This document shows, in pieces, positions 17,340 through 23,966 of a stretch of DNA of 64,000 nucleotides. The notes below the pieces were generated by a model. The model searched no databases and was not told the origin of the DNA. It saw only the letters and a program-made list of their open reading frames with translations. Made by a program: the position numbers and the translations under genes. Where the stretch lies: assembly GCA_009928665.1 (NCBI GenBank), contig SACF01000018.1, positions 1 to 64,000 on the forward strand. The letters are read 5' to 3'. Every line of letters starts with the position of its first letter. The stretch's first letter is position 1. The DNA comes from Alphaproteobacteria bacterium. GTDB lineage: Bacteria > Bacteroidota > Bacteroidia > Bacteroidales > FEN-979.

Positions 17340-17353
17340 TGAACATATGTTCA
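17340..17353. promoter_or_regulatory. operator TGAACATATGTTCA upstream of the Cys-rich membrane protein
   Basis: Perfect 14-bp palindrome. On the minus strand it ends 1 bp before TATATTTG (17331-17338), a TAnnTTTG -7 element, and the start codon is at 17318. The spacing between palindrome and -7 box is the same as at 13919 and 30968. It also lies about 74 bp upstream of the PerR-like regulator on the other strand. Confidence 0.8.
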
Positions 17354-17426
17354 AATTATTTTATATTTGAAAAATAATAATCTTTGTTTTGTAGATTAGA
17401 AAAATTCTTTAATTTTGCAAATTCTT

Positions 17427-17441
17427 ATATAATAATTATTC
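17427..17441. promoter_or_regulatory. Per/Fur-box-like inverted repeat upstream of the PerR-like gene
   Basis: ATATAATAATTATTC matches the 7-1-7 Per-box consensus TTATAATnATTATAA at 11 of 14 defined positions. It lies 15 bp before the start of the Fur-family gene, consistent with autoregulation. Evidence is sequence resemblance and position only. Confidence 0.5.
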
Positions 17442-17456
17442 TTAATTAATTTTAAA

Positions 17457-17903
17457 TTGGTCAAGACATCGCATATTACCGGAATGTTATCGGGGAACGG
17501 CCTGAGAGTGACTCCCCAGCGAATTGCGATTTTGGAAACCTTAATGGCGCTCCAAAAACATCCGACGGCTGACAATATCATTGAATACCTGAAGAAAAAT
17601 CATCCGAATATTGCCACCGGAACGATTTATAATACTCTTGAAACCTTTGTGAAGAAAGGGATTATCGCTAAGGTGAAAACCGACCGGGATGTGATGCGAT
17701 ATGATGCGGTTACAAAGAACCACCATCATCTGTATTGCTTTAAATCAGACAGGATTGAGGATTATAACGATCCGGGGCTACAGCAGATTCTCGAAGAATA
17801 TTTCAGGGATCATGAGATACCCGGTTTCAGGATCGAGGATATCAAATTACAGATTATCGGTGAATTTTCACCCGGCTTTAAATTGATAGGAACAACCTCG
17901 TAA
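17457..17903 (+). CDS. Fur/PerR family regulator without CxxC zinc motifs
   Basis: 148 residues. The N-terminal winged helix contains GLRVTPQRIAILETLMAL and ATGTIYNTLETFVKKGII, the recognition region of Fur/PerR proteins. The metal-binding segment reads NHHHLYCFKSDRIEDY, so only one Cys remains where most family members have CxxC, and no second CxxC is present. The structural zinc site is therefore missing. The TTG at 17457 is preferred because the first ATG (17484) would cut the first helix. A peroxiredoxin gene follows 51 bp later with an inverted repeat between them, so a PerR-like peroxide response is likely. Confidence 0.85.
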   Translation: MVKTSHITGMLSGNGLRVTPQRIAILETLMALQKHPTADNIIEYLKKNHPNIATGTIYNTLETFVKKGIIAKVKTDRDVMRYDAVTKNHHHLYCFKSDRIEDYNDPGLQQILEEYFRDHEIPGFRIEDIKLQIIGEFSPGFKLIGTTS

Positions 17904-17915
17904 AAAAAATATCAT

Positions 17916-17931
17916 TTATAATTCATTATAA
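17916..17931. promoter_or_regulatory. TTATAAT-2bp-ATTATAA inverted repeat upstream of peroxiredoxin
   Basis: A perfect 7-bp inverted repeat, TTATAATTCATTATAA. The arms equal the Per-box half-sites but with a 2-bp instead of 1-bp spacer. It lies between the PerR-like gene and the peroxiredoxin start (17955), so it is a good candidate for the regulator's target. Confidence 0.55.
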
Positions 17932-17954
17932 CCACATCAAAAAAATCGACAAAT

Positions 17955-18650
17955 ATGGAAGAAAAACAAATTGTTGCCATGCCCAGGATCGGAGATCCGG
18001 CACCGGCGTTTACCGCAGTGACCACACAGGGTCAAATTAATTTCCCGGCCGATTATACCGGGAAATGGGTAATTCTTTTCAGTCACCCGGCCGATTTCAC
18101 GCCGGTGTGCACATCTGAATTCATGACTTTTGCATCCATGCAAAACGAATTCAAGGCATTGAATTGTGAACTGGTAGGGTTATCGGTTGACGGGCTGTAC
18201 AGCCATATTGCATGGCTGAGGACCATCAAGGAAAAGATCGAGTACAAAGGAATGAAGAACGTGGAGGTGACATTCCCGTTGATTGAGGATATTACTATGG
18301 AAGTGGCCAAAAAGTACGGAATGATCCAGCCGGGCGAAAGCAATACCAAGGCAGTCAGGGCTGTGTTCTTTATCGACCCAAAGGGGATCGTCCGGGCCAT
18401 GATTTACTATCCTTTATCCATGGGAAGGAATTTTGATGAGTTAAAACGGGCGGTGATTGCCATGCAGACTGCCGATAAATTCCAGATTGCCACTCCGGCC
18501 GACTGGCGCCCAGGCGATGATGTGATCGTTCCGACGGCAGGCTCCTGCGGCACCGCCAAAGACCGTATGGATGGTAAGGATCCCGATGTTACCTGTTACG
18601 ACTGGTTCTTTTGCACGAAAAAACTGCCAAAAGAAAAAGTGATCTCCTAA
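17955..18650 (+). CDS. peroxiredoxin (Prx6-type)
   Basis: 231 residues with the peroxidatic motif HPADFTPVCTSEF (Cys about 52) and the long C-terminal domain of Prx6/1-Cys peroxiredoxins. The extra C-terminal cysteines in GSCGTAKDR and TCYDWFFC resemble archaeal-type enzymes that form a resolving disulfide. It reduces H2O2 and organic peroxides in the cytoplasm. Its position next to the PerR-like regulator supports peroxide-inducible expression. The 193 bp downstream, up to 18843, contain no recognised gene. Confidence 0.92.
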   Translation: MEEKQIVAMPRIGDPAPAFTAVTTQGQINFPADYTGKWVILFSHPADFTPVCTSEFMTFASMQNEFKALNCELVGLSVDGLYSHIAWLRTIKEKIEYKGMKNVEVTFPLIEDITMEVAKKYGMIQPGESNTKAVRAVFFIDPKGIVRAMIYYPLSMGRNFDELKRAVIAMQTADKFQIATPADWRPGDDVIVPTAGSCGTAKDRMDGKDPDVTCYDWFFCTKKLPKEKVIS

Positions 18651-18843
18651 CCGGGGAATTGTATATTTTTGAGCATGGAATCAAAAATATAAAGTCTTGA
18701 AGAAGATCTTTTTGATGATCGCAGCCGGTTACAAGCAGGAGGATTTACGCGGAGGGATTATCCTGGCGCAGAAGGATAAGTTCTTTAACTTCACAAAAGG
18801 TAAGATAGTCACGTTGGACTATTAAACCCGTCAGTTTCATTTC

Positions 18844-19914
18844 ATGACTCAGTACCTGCCCCGAAAAGGTCACTCCCGAAACGCCACGGCCGATCTGCTG
18901 AAAGGATTGGCCGTTCTTTTTATGATCCAGGTGCACGTGATGGAGCAGTTCGGATCCACCGATTCTTATGGCAGCCTGATCGGAAATATCTCACTCTTTC
19001 TGGGAGGACCCTTTTGTGCCCCGGTGTTTCTGGCGGTGATGGGTTACTTCCTGGTAACCGATCGCCATACGTTCAATTATTTTTTGAAACGGGGGATCTA
19101 TTTATTCGTAGGGGGCGTGGCGTTGAATGCAGCCAGGTCGGCTCACCTGTTGATACAGATCTTTGCAGGTAAGGTGAACCTCGCTCCCCCCGATTACATT
19201 TTCGGAGCCGATATCCTGACCCTGGCCGGACTGAGCCTGATCATCGTCGGACTTCTCAGGATGGTATTACGGCAAGCCGCATTCGCCTGGTTGATCACCG
19301 CGCTGTTGGTGGCCCTGGTCGGACCTTACCTTCCCGGTTTGACTGACTCCCTTCCGGTTTCACCTTATCTCACGGCATTTTTCTGGAATACCGGTGCGTG
19401 GAGCTATTTCCCGGTATTCCCATGGTTGGGGTATGTACTGATCGGGTACACCTTCAGGTTGCTCATGAAACAACCATATTTTCAGGAGTTCATTGCAAAG
19501 GAGTATTTCCGGTATTTCATCATGGGTATTTGGGTGATGATCATGATCACGATCCCCTGGGCTTCCGGCATTACCCGACATCTGACCGGAACAGGGGGTT
19601 ATTACCATCACGGAATCTTGTTTTTCGGATGGGCGCTCCTCTTTATGGCCGGATATCTATGGTTTGCTGAATGGCTTCAGAAAAATCAGGGTGAACAATC
19701 ATTCCTCCGTATGGTCAGATGGTTCGGGCAACATGTTACTTTGGTATATGTCATCCAGTGGTTGATCATCGGGAACCTTGCGCCGGTTTTTTACCAGTCG
19801 CAGAATGTTTTCCAGATGGTTCTTTGGTTTGGTTCCATCACGGCAGTCACAGCGCTTCTTTCGCTTGCCTGTTTAAAAATCCGCAGATTTTTTCAAGGGC
19901 CTCATCCCGGGTAG
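18844..19914 (+). CDS. DUF1624/heparan N-acetyltransferase-like membrane protein
   Basis: 356 residues with about ten hydrophobic helices. The start NATADLLKGLAVLFMIQVHVMEQF, FLGGPFCAPVFLAVMGYFL and YFPVFPWLGYVLIGY are typical of the DUF1624/acyltransferase membrane family. Members move acyl groups onto sugars or envelope components; the substrate is unknown here. Its 3' end overlaps the convergent NTPase gene by 68 bp. Confidence 0.7.
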   Translation: MTQYLPRKGHSRNATADLLKGLAVLFMIQVHVMEQFGSTDSYGSLIGNISLFLGGPFCAPVFLAVMGYFLVTDRHTFNYFLKRGIYLFVGGVALNAARSAHLLIQIFAGKVNLAPPDYIFGADILTLAGLSLIIVGLLRMVLRQAAFAWLITALLVALVGPYLPGLTDSLPVSPYLTAFFWNTGAWSYFPVFPWLGYVLIGYTFRLLMKQPYFQEFIAKEYFRYFIMGIWVMIMITIPWASGITRHLTGTGGYYHHGILFFGWALLFMAGYLWFAEWLQKNQGEQSFLRMVRWFGQHVTLVYVIQWLIIGNLAPVFYQSQNVFQMVLWFGSITAVTALLSLACLKIRRFFQGPHPG

Positions 19915-21706
19915 ACTCGTTTACGCCAATCACCAAAGGCTCTTCAATCTGCCAGTGGGTGATCACCCTGTCGACAATCCCGGTTCTGACACAAAGCGCC
20001 AGGTGAACCTCGGCTTTTTCAATCAAGTGTCGGAGTGAAGTTGCCCATCCGTGGCCGGCAATCTCCCAGGGACCGATTTCATCGATGAAAACAACATCGT
20101 ATTCCTTAACCTTGTCAGGTGAAAGAATTTCTTTGCCTTTTTTAATTGCTGCAGGGTTGAAATAGTACCTTCCGGTGTGTTCCATTTCCGGGTCAGGTTC
20201 GGTCTGTGCGAGGGGCATTACGGTACCGCCGTCAATATCGAGCAGGTCATAACCTCTCTTTCTCCCGGATTCAGGTCGTGTGGTTTTTCCCCCATCACCG
20301 TAACCAGGTACAGCCGGCGTAGCGTGTAAGGTTGTTTCATTTTCAAAGCTGCAATCGGAGAAATCACCGGGCGGTACGGATGTGTTACCGGCAAATCTTG
20401 CCGGGGCAAGGATTCCCCCGGTCCGGAGCCCGACCGATTTCAGATTTTCGGTTAACCATAAAGCCAGGGTTGTTTTTCCGGAACCCGGGTTCCCTGTGAT
20501 GATGATCACTTTTTTTGTTCCGGCATTTTTCTTCCGATACCCGGCAAGCCAGAGATCAGCGTGATCGATGAACTTTCTGAGTGAAAGCAAAGGATTTCTT
20601 CGGATCTCCTTCCATGCAGGCAGGCCAGCCAAAGCAAAGGGGAGGGTGGCAAACGCAACTTCAAGCGCCAGCGGCAACTGCCAGAACCAGGTTTGAAGAA
20701 AAAACCGGCGGATAACCGGATTGCTCAGTTCCTTTGCCAGCGCTGAAAAGCCAATCATCATAACGGCTGCCCTGAAATTCATCTCCAGTCCGGTAATGAA
20801 ACCATCTTTCCAGGTCAATCCCACGCTGTTCAATTTGGTTACCAGAAACCCCGAAAGCATGGTGATGACTACGAAGAGGATCCAGAATTTGGGTTTTAAC
20901 AGTTTGTTGACGGCGCCACGGTACCGTATCAACCAAACAAGCAACAGGAATGTTCCCGCAATGAAACCCGTGACCGGCCATGGAGAATTGAGCAGGAACA
21001 AAACCGTTACCATGCCCGCCACAGTCAAACCCAGGAACAGGAAGGAGTATCTGAAAGCGGGTGCATCAGCCGGTTTCGTTGATGGTTCCATCATCCCCTG
21101 ACCGGTTGACTCCACGGGAAGTATCGCTCCGGCAGGCTTTTTCCCGATCAGGATGCCCATGACTGCGGCCAGCGCTCCTGTCAGAAGGTATATCGACCAT
21201 AGCAACAGGATGGGTGTCCATGGATCCAGTGTGCCGAGACCAAGTTGATTTCCGGCATAGAGGACCATGGAGGTATACAGATCGATCATGTTGAATCCAT
21301 AATAAATTAACAGGTTGATGATCTTATGTACCAGGTTCCACGACATGGCCAGCATTCCCCCGACAATAAATCCGGGGTAACTCCGACCTGAAATCCTCAC
21401 CGGAATCTCAAGTAACAATGATTCGAGTAAAATGGCGACCATGGGTCCGAAAATCACGGCGCTTGGCGATACCGATTTCATCACGGCACAGATCAGACCT
21501 GCGCGCCAGATCAGTCCCTTCTCCTTCCAGCGCATGCTCATCGAAACGAGCACCATGATCCCGATCCCGGTCAGCAGGATGCTGCTGAAAGGTACCCGCA
21601 GGTTATGGAGAAAGCTGCCCAGGATGATTTCCGATGAGGCCCAGAGTGATCCGGTTACAGCTGCCTTCATCCAAACCATTCCGACGGATACGCTGTTATT
21701 TTCCAT
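19847..21706 (-). CDS. ECF-like membrane protein fused to a THEP1-type NTPase
   Basis: 619 residues from the ATG at 21706; the frame is open further upstream but loses hydrophobic signal. Residues about 1-200 are polytopic with GSFLHNLRVPFSSILLTGIG, resembling an ECF substrate-binding component. Residues about 220-390 are a second membrane block with GLEMNFRAAVMMIGFSALA, reminiscent of EcfT coupling proteins. The C-terminal ~190 residues are a THEP1/NTPase1 domain: Walker A ITGNPGSGKTTLALWL, LRTGGILAPARF, and Walker B VVFIDEIGPWEIAGHGW. A soluble NTPase fused to a transporter-like membrane part is unusual. It is divergent from the DUF134 operon across the operator at 21893. Substrate unknown; a metal or oxyanion such as molybdate would fit the neighbours. 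Confidence 0.7.
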   Translation of the reverse strand: MENNSVSVGMVWMKAAVTGSLWASSEIILGSFLHNLRVPFSSILLTGIGIMVLVSMSMRWKEKGLIWRAGLICAVMKSVSPSAVIFGPMVAILLESLLLEIPVRISGRSYPGFIVGGMLAMSWNLVHKIINLLIYYGFNMIDLYTSMVLYAGNQLGLGTLDPWTPILLLWSIYLLTGALAAVMGILIGKKPAGAILPVESTGQGMMEPSTKPADAPAFRYSFLFLGLTVAGMVTVLFLLNSPWPVTGFIAGTFLLLVWLIRYRGAVNKLLKPKFWILFVVITMLSGFLVTKLNSVGLTWKDGFITGLEMNFRAAVMMIGFSALAKELSNPVIRRFFLQTWFWQLPLALEVAFATLPFALAGLPAWKEIRRNPLLSLRKFIDHADLWLAGYRKKNAGTKKVIIITGNPGSGKTTLALWLTENLKSVGLRTGGILAPARFAGNTSVPPGDFSDCSFENETTLHATPAVPGYGDGGKTTRPESGRKRGYDLLDIDGGTVMPLAQTEPDPEMEHTGRYYFNPAAIKKGKEILSPDKVKEYDVVFIDEIGPWEIAGHGWATSLRHLIEKAEVHLALCVRTGIVDRVITHWQIEEPLVIGVNESTRDEALEKICGFLNRQAKEAL

Positions 21707-21892
21707 GAGTCTTATCCAAGTAAGGGAATATCGTTGTAAGTTTGCGTGCAAACGGCAGTGAGCATCGTATAAACCGGCCCGCTGACCTTTGCCCGACCGG
21801 TACAACTGTATGCATTGATCCTGCTTTCGAATATCAGGATTAAAAGTAAAGAAAAATTCTACTGCAGGAAAATTATCAATTTGTTTTCTAAA

Positions 21893-21906
21893 TGAACATA
21901 TGTTCA
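21893..21906. promoter_or_regulatory. operator TGAACATATGTTCA upstream of DUF134-NifX
   Basis: Perfect palindrome 25 bp before the DUF134 ATG. A TAAATTTG -7 element lies at 21918-21925, and a poorer TAAATTA lies closer at 21909. It sits in the intergenic region shared with the divergent ECF-like/NTPase gene (start 21706), so both could be controlled. Because the first gene downstream encodes a putative DNA-binding protein, autoregulation is plausible. Confidence 0.75.
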
Positions 21907-21931
21907 AATAAATTAATTAAATTTGCCGATT

Positions 21932-22543
21932 ATGCCGCGACCCAAAAGAAAACGTATGGTGAACCGTCCTCCGATCATGGAGGGATTCAAACCATTTGGA
22001 ATTCCAATGACCGAACTTGAACCCGTGATTCTCTTTTATGAGGAACTTGAGGTGATCAGGTTACTTGATTATGATAGAATGACCCAGGTGGAAGCTGCAC
22101 GAAGCATGCTGGTTTCCCGTCCCACGCTGACCCGTATCTATGAAAAGGCCCGGCGTAGTATTGCAGCGGCCCTGGTTGAAGGGAAAGCCATATTCATTGA
22201 GGGCGGCGATTATCATACCAACGAATTCTGGTACCGGTGTGAATCCTGTTTTCAATTGATCATTGGCGATACCGTTCAGGACCGGTGCAAATATTGTAAT
22301 TCAAAAGATATACGCTTACTTACGCGTGCCCCGGCGCGAAAAGAAACGGAGCAAATGCAGGAAAAGGGAGGATTCTGTATCTGTCCGGACTGTAACATCC
22401 GGATACCTCACGAAGAAGGGGTTCCCTGCAGAGAACGGGTATGTCAGGATTGCGGTAAGAGGATGATGCGGGAAAACAGTTATCACCACCAATTATATCT
22501 AAAAAAGAAAGGAAAGAAAGATGAAAGTAGCAGTTCCCAGTGA
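21932..22543 (+). CDS. DUF134 family HTH protein with C-terminal zinc ribbons
   Basis: 203 residues. Residues 1-100 match DUF134: MPRPKRKRMVNRPP, FKPFGIPMTELE, and a helix-turn-helix region MTQVEAARSMLVSRPTLTRI (sigma-70 region 4-like). The C-terminal half adds two Cys clusters: CESC...CKYC (about 111-130) and CPDCNIRIPHEEGVPCRERVC ... CGKRMMRE. The latter is a ribbon seen with NifX-type proteins. The ATG at 21932 is chosen over the upstream TTG. Candidate regulator of the TGAACATATGTTCA regulon. Translationally coupled to the NifX-like gene (23-bp overlap). Confidence 0.85.
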   Translation: MPRPKRKRMVNRPPIMEGFKPFGIPMTELEPVILFYEELEVIRLLDYDRMTQVEAARSMLVSRPTLTRIYEKARRSIAAALVEGKAIFIEGGDYHTNEFWYRCESCFQLIIGDTVQDRCKYCNSKDIRLLTRAPARKETEQMQEKGGFCICPDCNIRIPHEEGVPCRERVCQDCGKRMMRENSYHHQLYLKKKGKKDESSSSQ

Positions 22544-22922
22544 GGATGGAGTATTTTTATCACAGCATTTCGGAAGGACTCCGGGATTTGCAATTTTTGA
22601 AGTTGCCGACGGCAACATCGTCAAACGGGAGTATCGTACCAATACCTTTACGGGTCATGTTACGGAACAGCATCACGGAATGGGAGATCACGAAGAACAT
22701 GATGCGGATCATGCCGTGAGAACGCACGGACGGATTCTCGCTGCACTTGGCGATTGCGACGTTGTGATTGCCGGCGGTATGGGACGAAGGTTGTTTGAGG
22801 ATTTTTCGGAGCATGGTAAACGCATTTATATTACGACCCAGATCGAGGTAAAAAAAGCGGTTGAACTATTCCTCGCCGACGAGCTCTCGAGCGATAAACC
22901 GGCTTGCAGGGGGCATCAATAG
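22521..22922 (+). CDS. NifX/NifB-C (dinitrogenase FeMo-cofactor biosynthesis) family protein with His-rich insert
   Basis: 133 residues with the family landmarks AVPSEDGVFLSQHFGRTPGF and ALGDCDVVIAGGMGRRLFEDF. Between them (about 45-70) is a His/Asp-rich insert, HVTEQHHGMGDHEEHDADHA, likely a metal-binding loop. No nif structural genes are present, so this is not nitrogen fixation. Stand-alone family members include the Mo-Cu orange protein of Desulfovibrio. It overlaps the 3' end of the DUF134 gene and shares its operator. Confidence 0.87.
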   Translation: MKVAVPSEDGVFLSQHFGRTPGFAIFEVADGNIVKREYRTNTFTGHVTEQHHGMGDHEEHDADHAVRTHGRILAALGDCDVVIAGGMGRRLFEDFSEHGKRIYITTQIEVKKAVELFLADELSSDKPACRGHQ

Positions 22923-22978
22923 AGAATGGACAATGGACAATTGACAATGGACAATTGACAATGGAAAATTGAAGGAGG
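22921..22978. repeat. heptamer repeat tract 3 (inverted)
   Basis: Units GACAATG, GACAATT, GACAATG, GACAATT, GACAATG, GAAAATT in strict 7-bp register, i.e. the reverse complement of the TTGTCCA-type units of tract 4. It begins inside the stop codon of the NifX-like gene and ends 13 bp before the MbnP-like stop. With tract 4 it flanks the MbnP-like gene as an inverted pair. Confidence 0.8.
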
Positions 22979-22991
22979 CAGGTGGTTCTTT

Positions 22992-23849
22992 TCAGTATTT
23001 TGCAGGTAGCTTTGTTACAGGTTGGATCGTAAAGACATCTGCCCCATTTTCTTTGACGACCTGCATGGCCGGTTGTTTCTGCATGATGTCGCCACCCCAC
23101 TGATTGAAATCAAATAGGTGGGGCCCTTCGAACCACCTTTCGATATTCATAGCAAGTCGAAACACCAGTGAATCCCGGTCGTTCAGGGTAAAGGATGATC
23201 CGGGAAGACTGACTTTAAAATAATTCTGCACGAAAGCATAGATGGAATCCGTGTTATAGCCGGTTCCATGATAAAGCTGCCCGATACCAAGGTGGAGGTT
23301 GAAAGGCATCAGCAATCCGGTGGTATCCATCCATTTCCCGTTGATCATCATGTAATGGTAGCCCCCGCCCAGTACCGATGGCCAGGCCATGTTCACTTCC
23401 GGGGGGTTGACAAACATAAAAGATTTGTTCTTCTCTTCCGTAATGCCAAAAATAAAACTGATGGAATCGTAAATACCGGGTTCAATTTTATCCAAAAAAG
23501 GATGGACCAGGGTGGAAGGAATGGCATCGTCGATGTAAAAAATATCCTGCCAGTCTTTGATCATACGGTTTCCCCCGTCGTTGCGGTAAAGCGTAATATC
23601 CGAAATAAAATACATGACATCTGTGACAAGGTACTGGTTCCCGGCGGCATTCGTGTAAAGGAGCTGGTTTTTCACAACCGGCTTGCCATCGATCACATGG
23701 TCGAACCTGAAGGTGATCCTTCCATAAGGTTGATCGGCCGGGTCTTCCTCACTTTTTTTACATGAAGCGATGAAGATCGTGACGACCAGGAGGGCCAGCA
23801 GATATCGGTGAATTCGGAGAAGGCTCAATGTGGATGATTCAAAATTCAA
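22992..23849 (-). CDS. MbnP-like copper-binding lipoprotein
   Basis: 285 residues. The signal peptide ends in a lipobox (IFIASC) followed by KKSEEDP. The body matches the MbnP-like family: VTDVMYFISDITLY, ISFIFGI, NPPEVNMAWPSVLGGGYHYM and MPFNLHLG. MbnP proteins are periplasmic or lipid-anchored proteins implicated in copper acquisition, usually paired with MbnH or TonB receptors. It follows an OprC-like TonB receptor on the same strand (117-bp gap filled by heptamer repeats), which supports copper handling. No MbnH-type diheme enzyme is adjacent. Confidence 0.82.
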   Translation of the reverse strand: MNFESSTLSLLRIHRYLLALLVVTIFIASCKKSEEDPADQPYGRITFRFDHVIDGKPVVKNQLLYTNAAGNQYLVTDVMYFISDITLYRNDGGNRMIKDWQDIFYIDDAIPSTLVHPFLDKIEPGIYDSISFIFGITEEKNKSFMFVNPPEVNMAWPSVLGGGYHYMMINGKWMDTTGLLMPFNLHLGIGQLYHGTGYNTDSIYAFVQNYFKVSLPGSSFTLNDRDSLVFRLAMNIERWFEGPHLFDFNQWGGDIMQKQPAMQVVKENGADVFTIQPVTKLPAKY

Positions 23850-23966
23850 ATTAGGGATTAGAGATCAGCGATTAGCGAATAGGGTATGGGATTTCTTATT
23901 TTCCGTTTTCCGTTTTCCATTGTCAATTGTCCATTATCAATTGTCCATTATCCATTGTCAATTGTT
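23836..23966. repeat. heptamer repeat tract 4
   Basis: Begins AAAATTCAAATTAG, then GGATTAG, AGATCAG, CGATTAG and CGAATAG. After a short break come TTTTCCG x2, TTTTCCA, TTGTCAA, TTGTCCA, TTATCAA, TTGTCCA, TTATCCA and TTGTCAA. The order of unit types equals tract 1. It fills the gap between the TonB receptor and the MbnP-like gene and overlaps the start of the latter by about 13 bp. Confidence 0.8.

Noticed and set aside
17319..17354. TTG start for the Cys-rich membrane protein that would encode the operator
   Set aside because: It would put the operator and -7 element inside the coding region; the ATG at 17318 leaves both upstream.
18651..18843. A short open stretch in the gap after the peroxiredoxin, ending near 18825
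   Set aside because: About 40 codons without a good start or recognised similarity; may be a remnant but cannot be supported as a gene.
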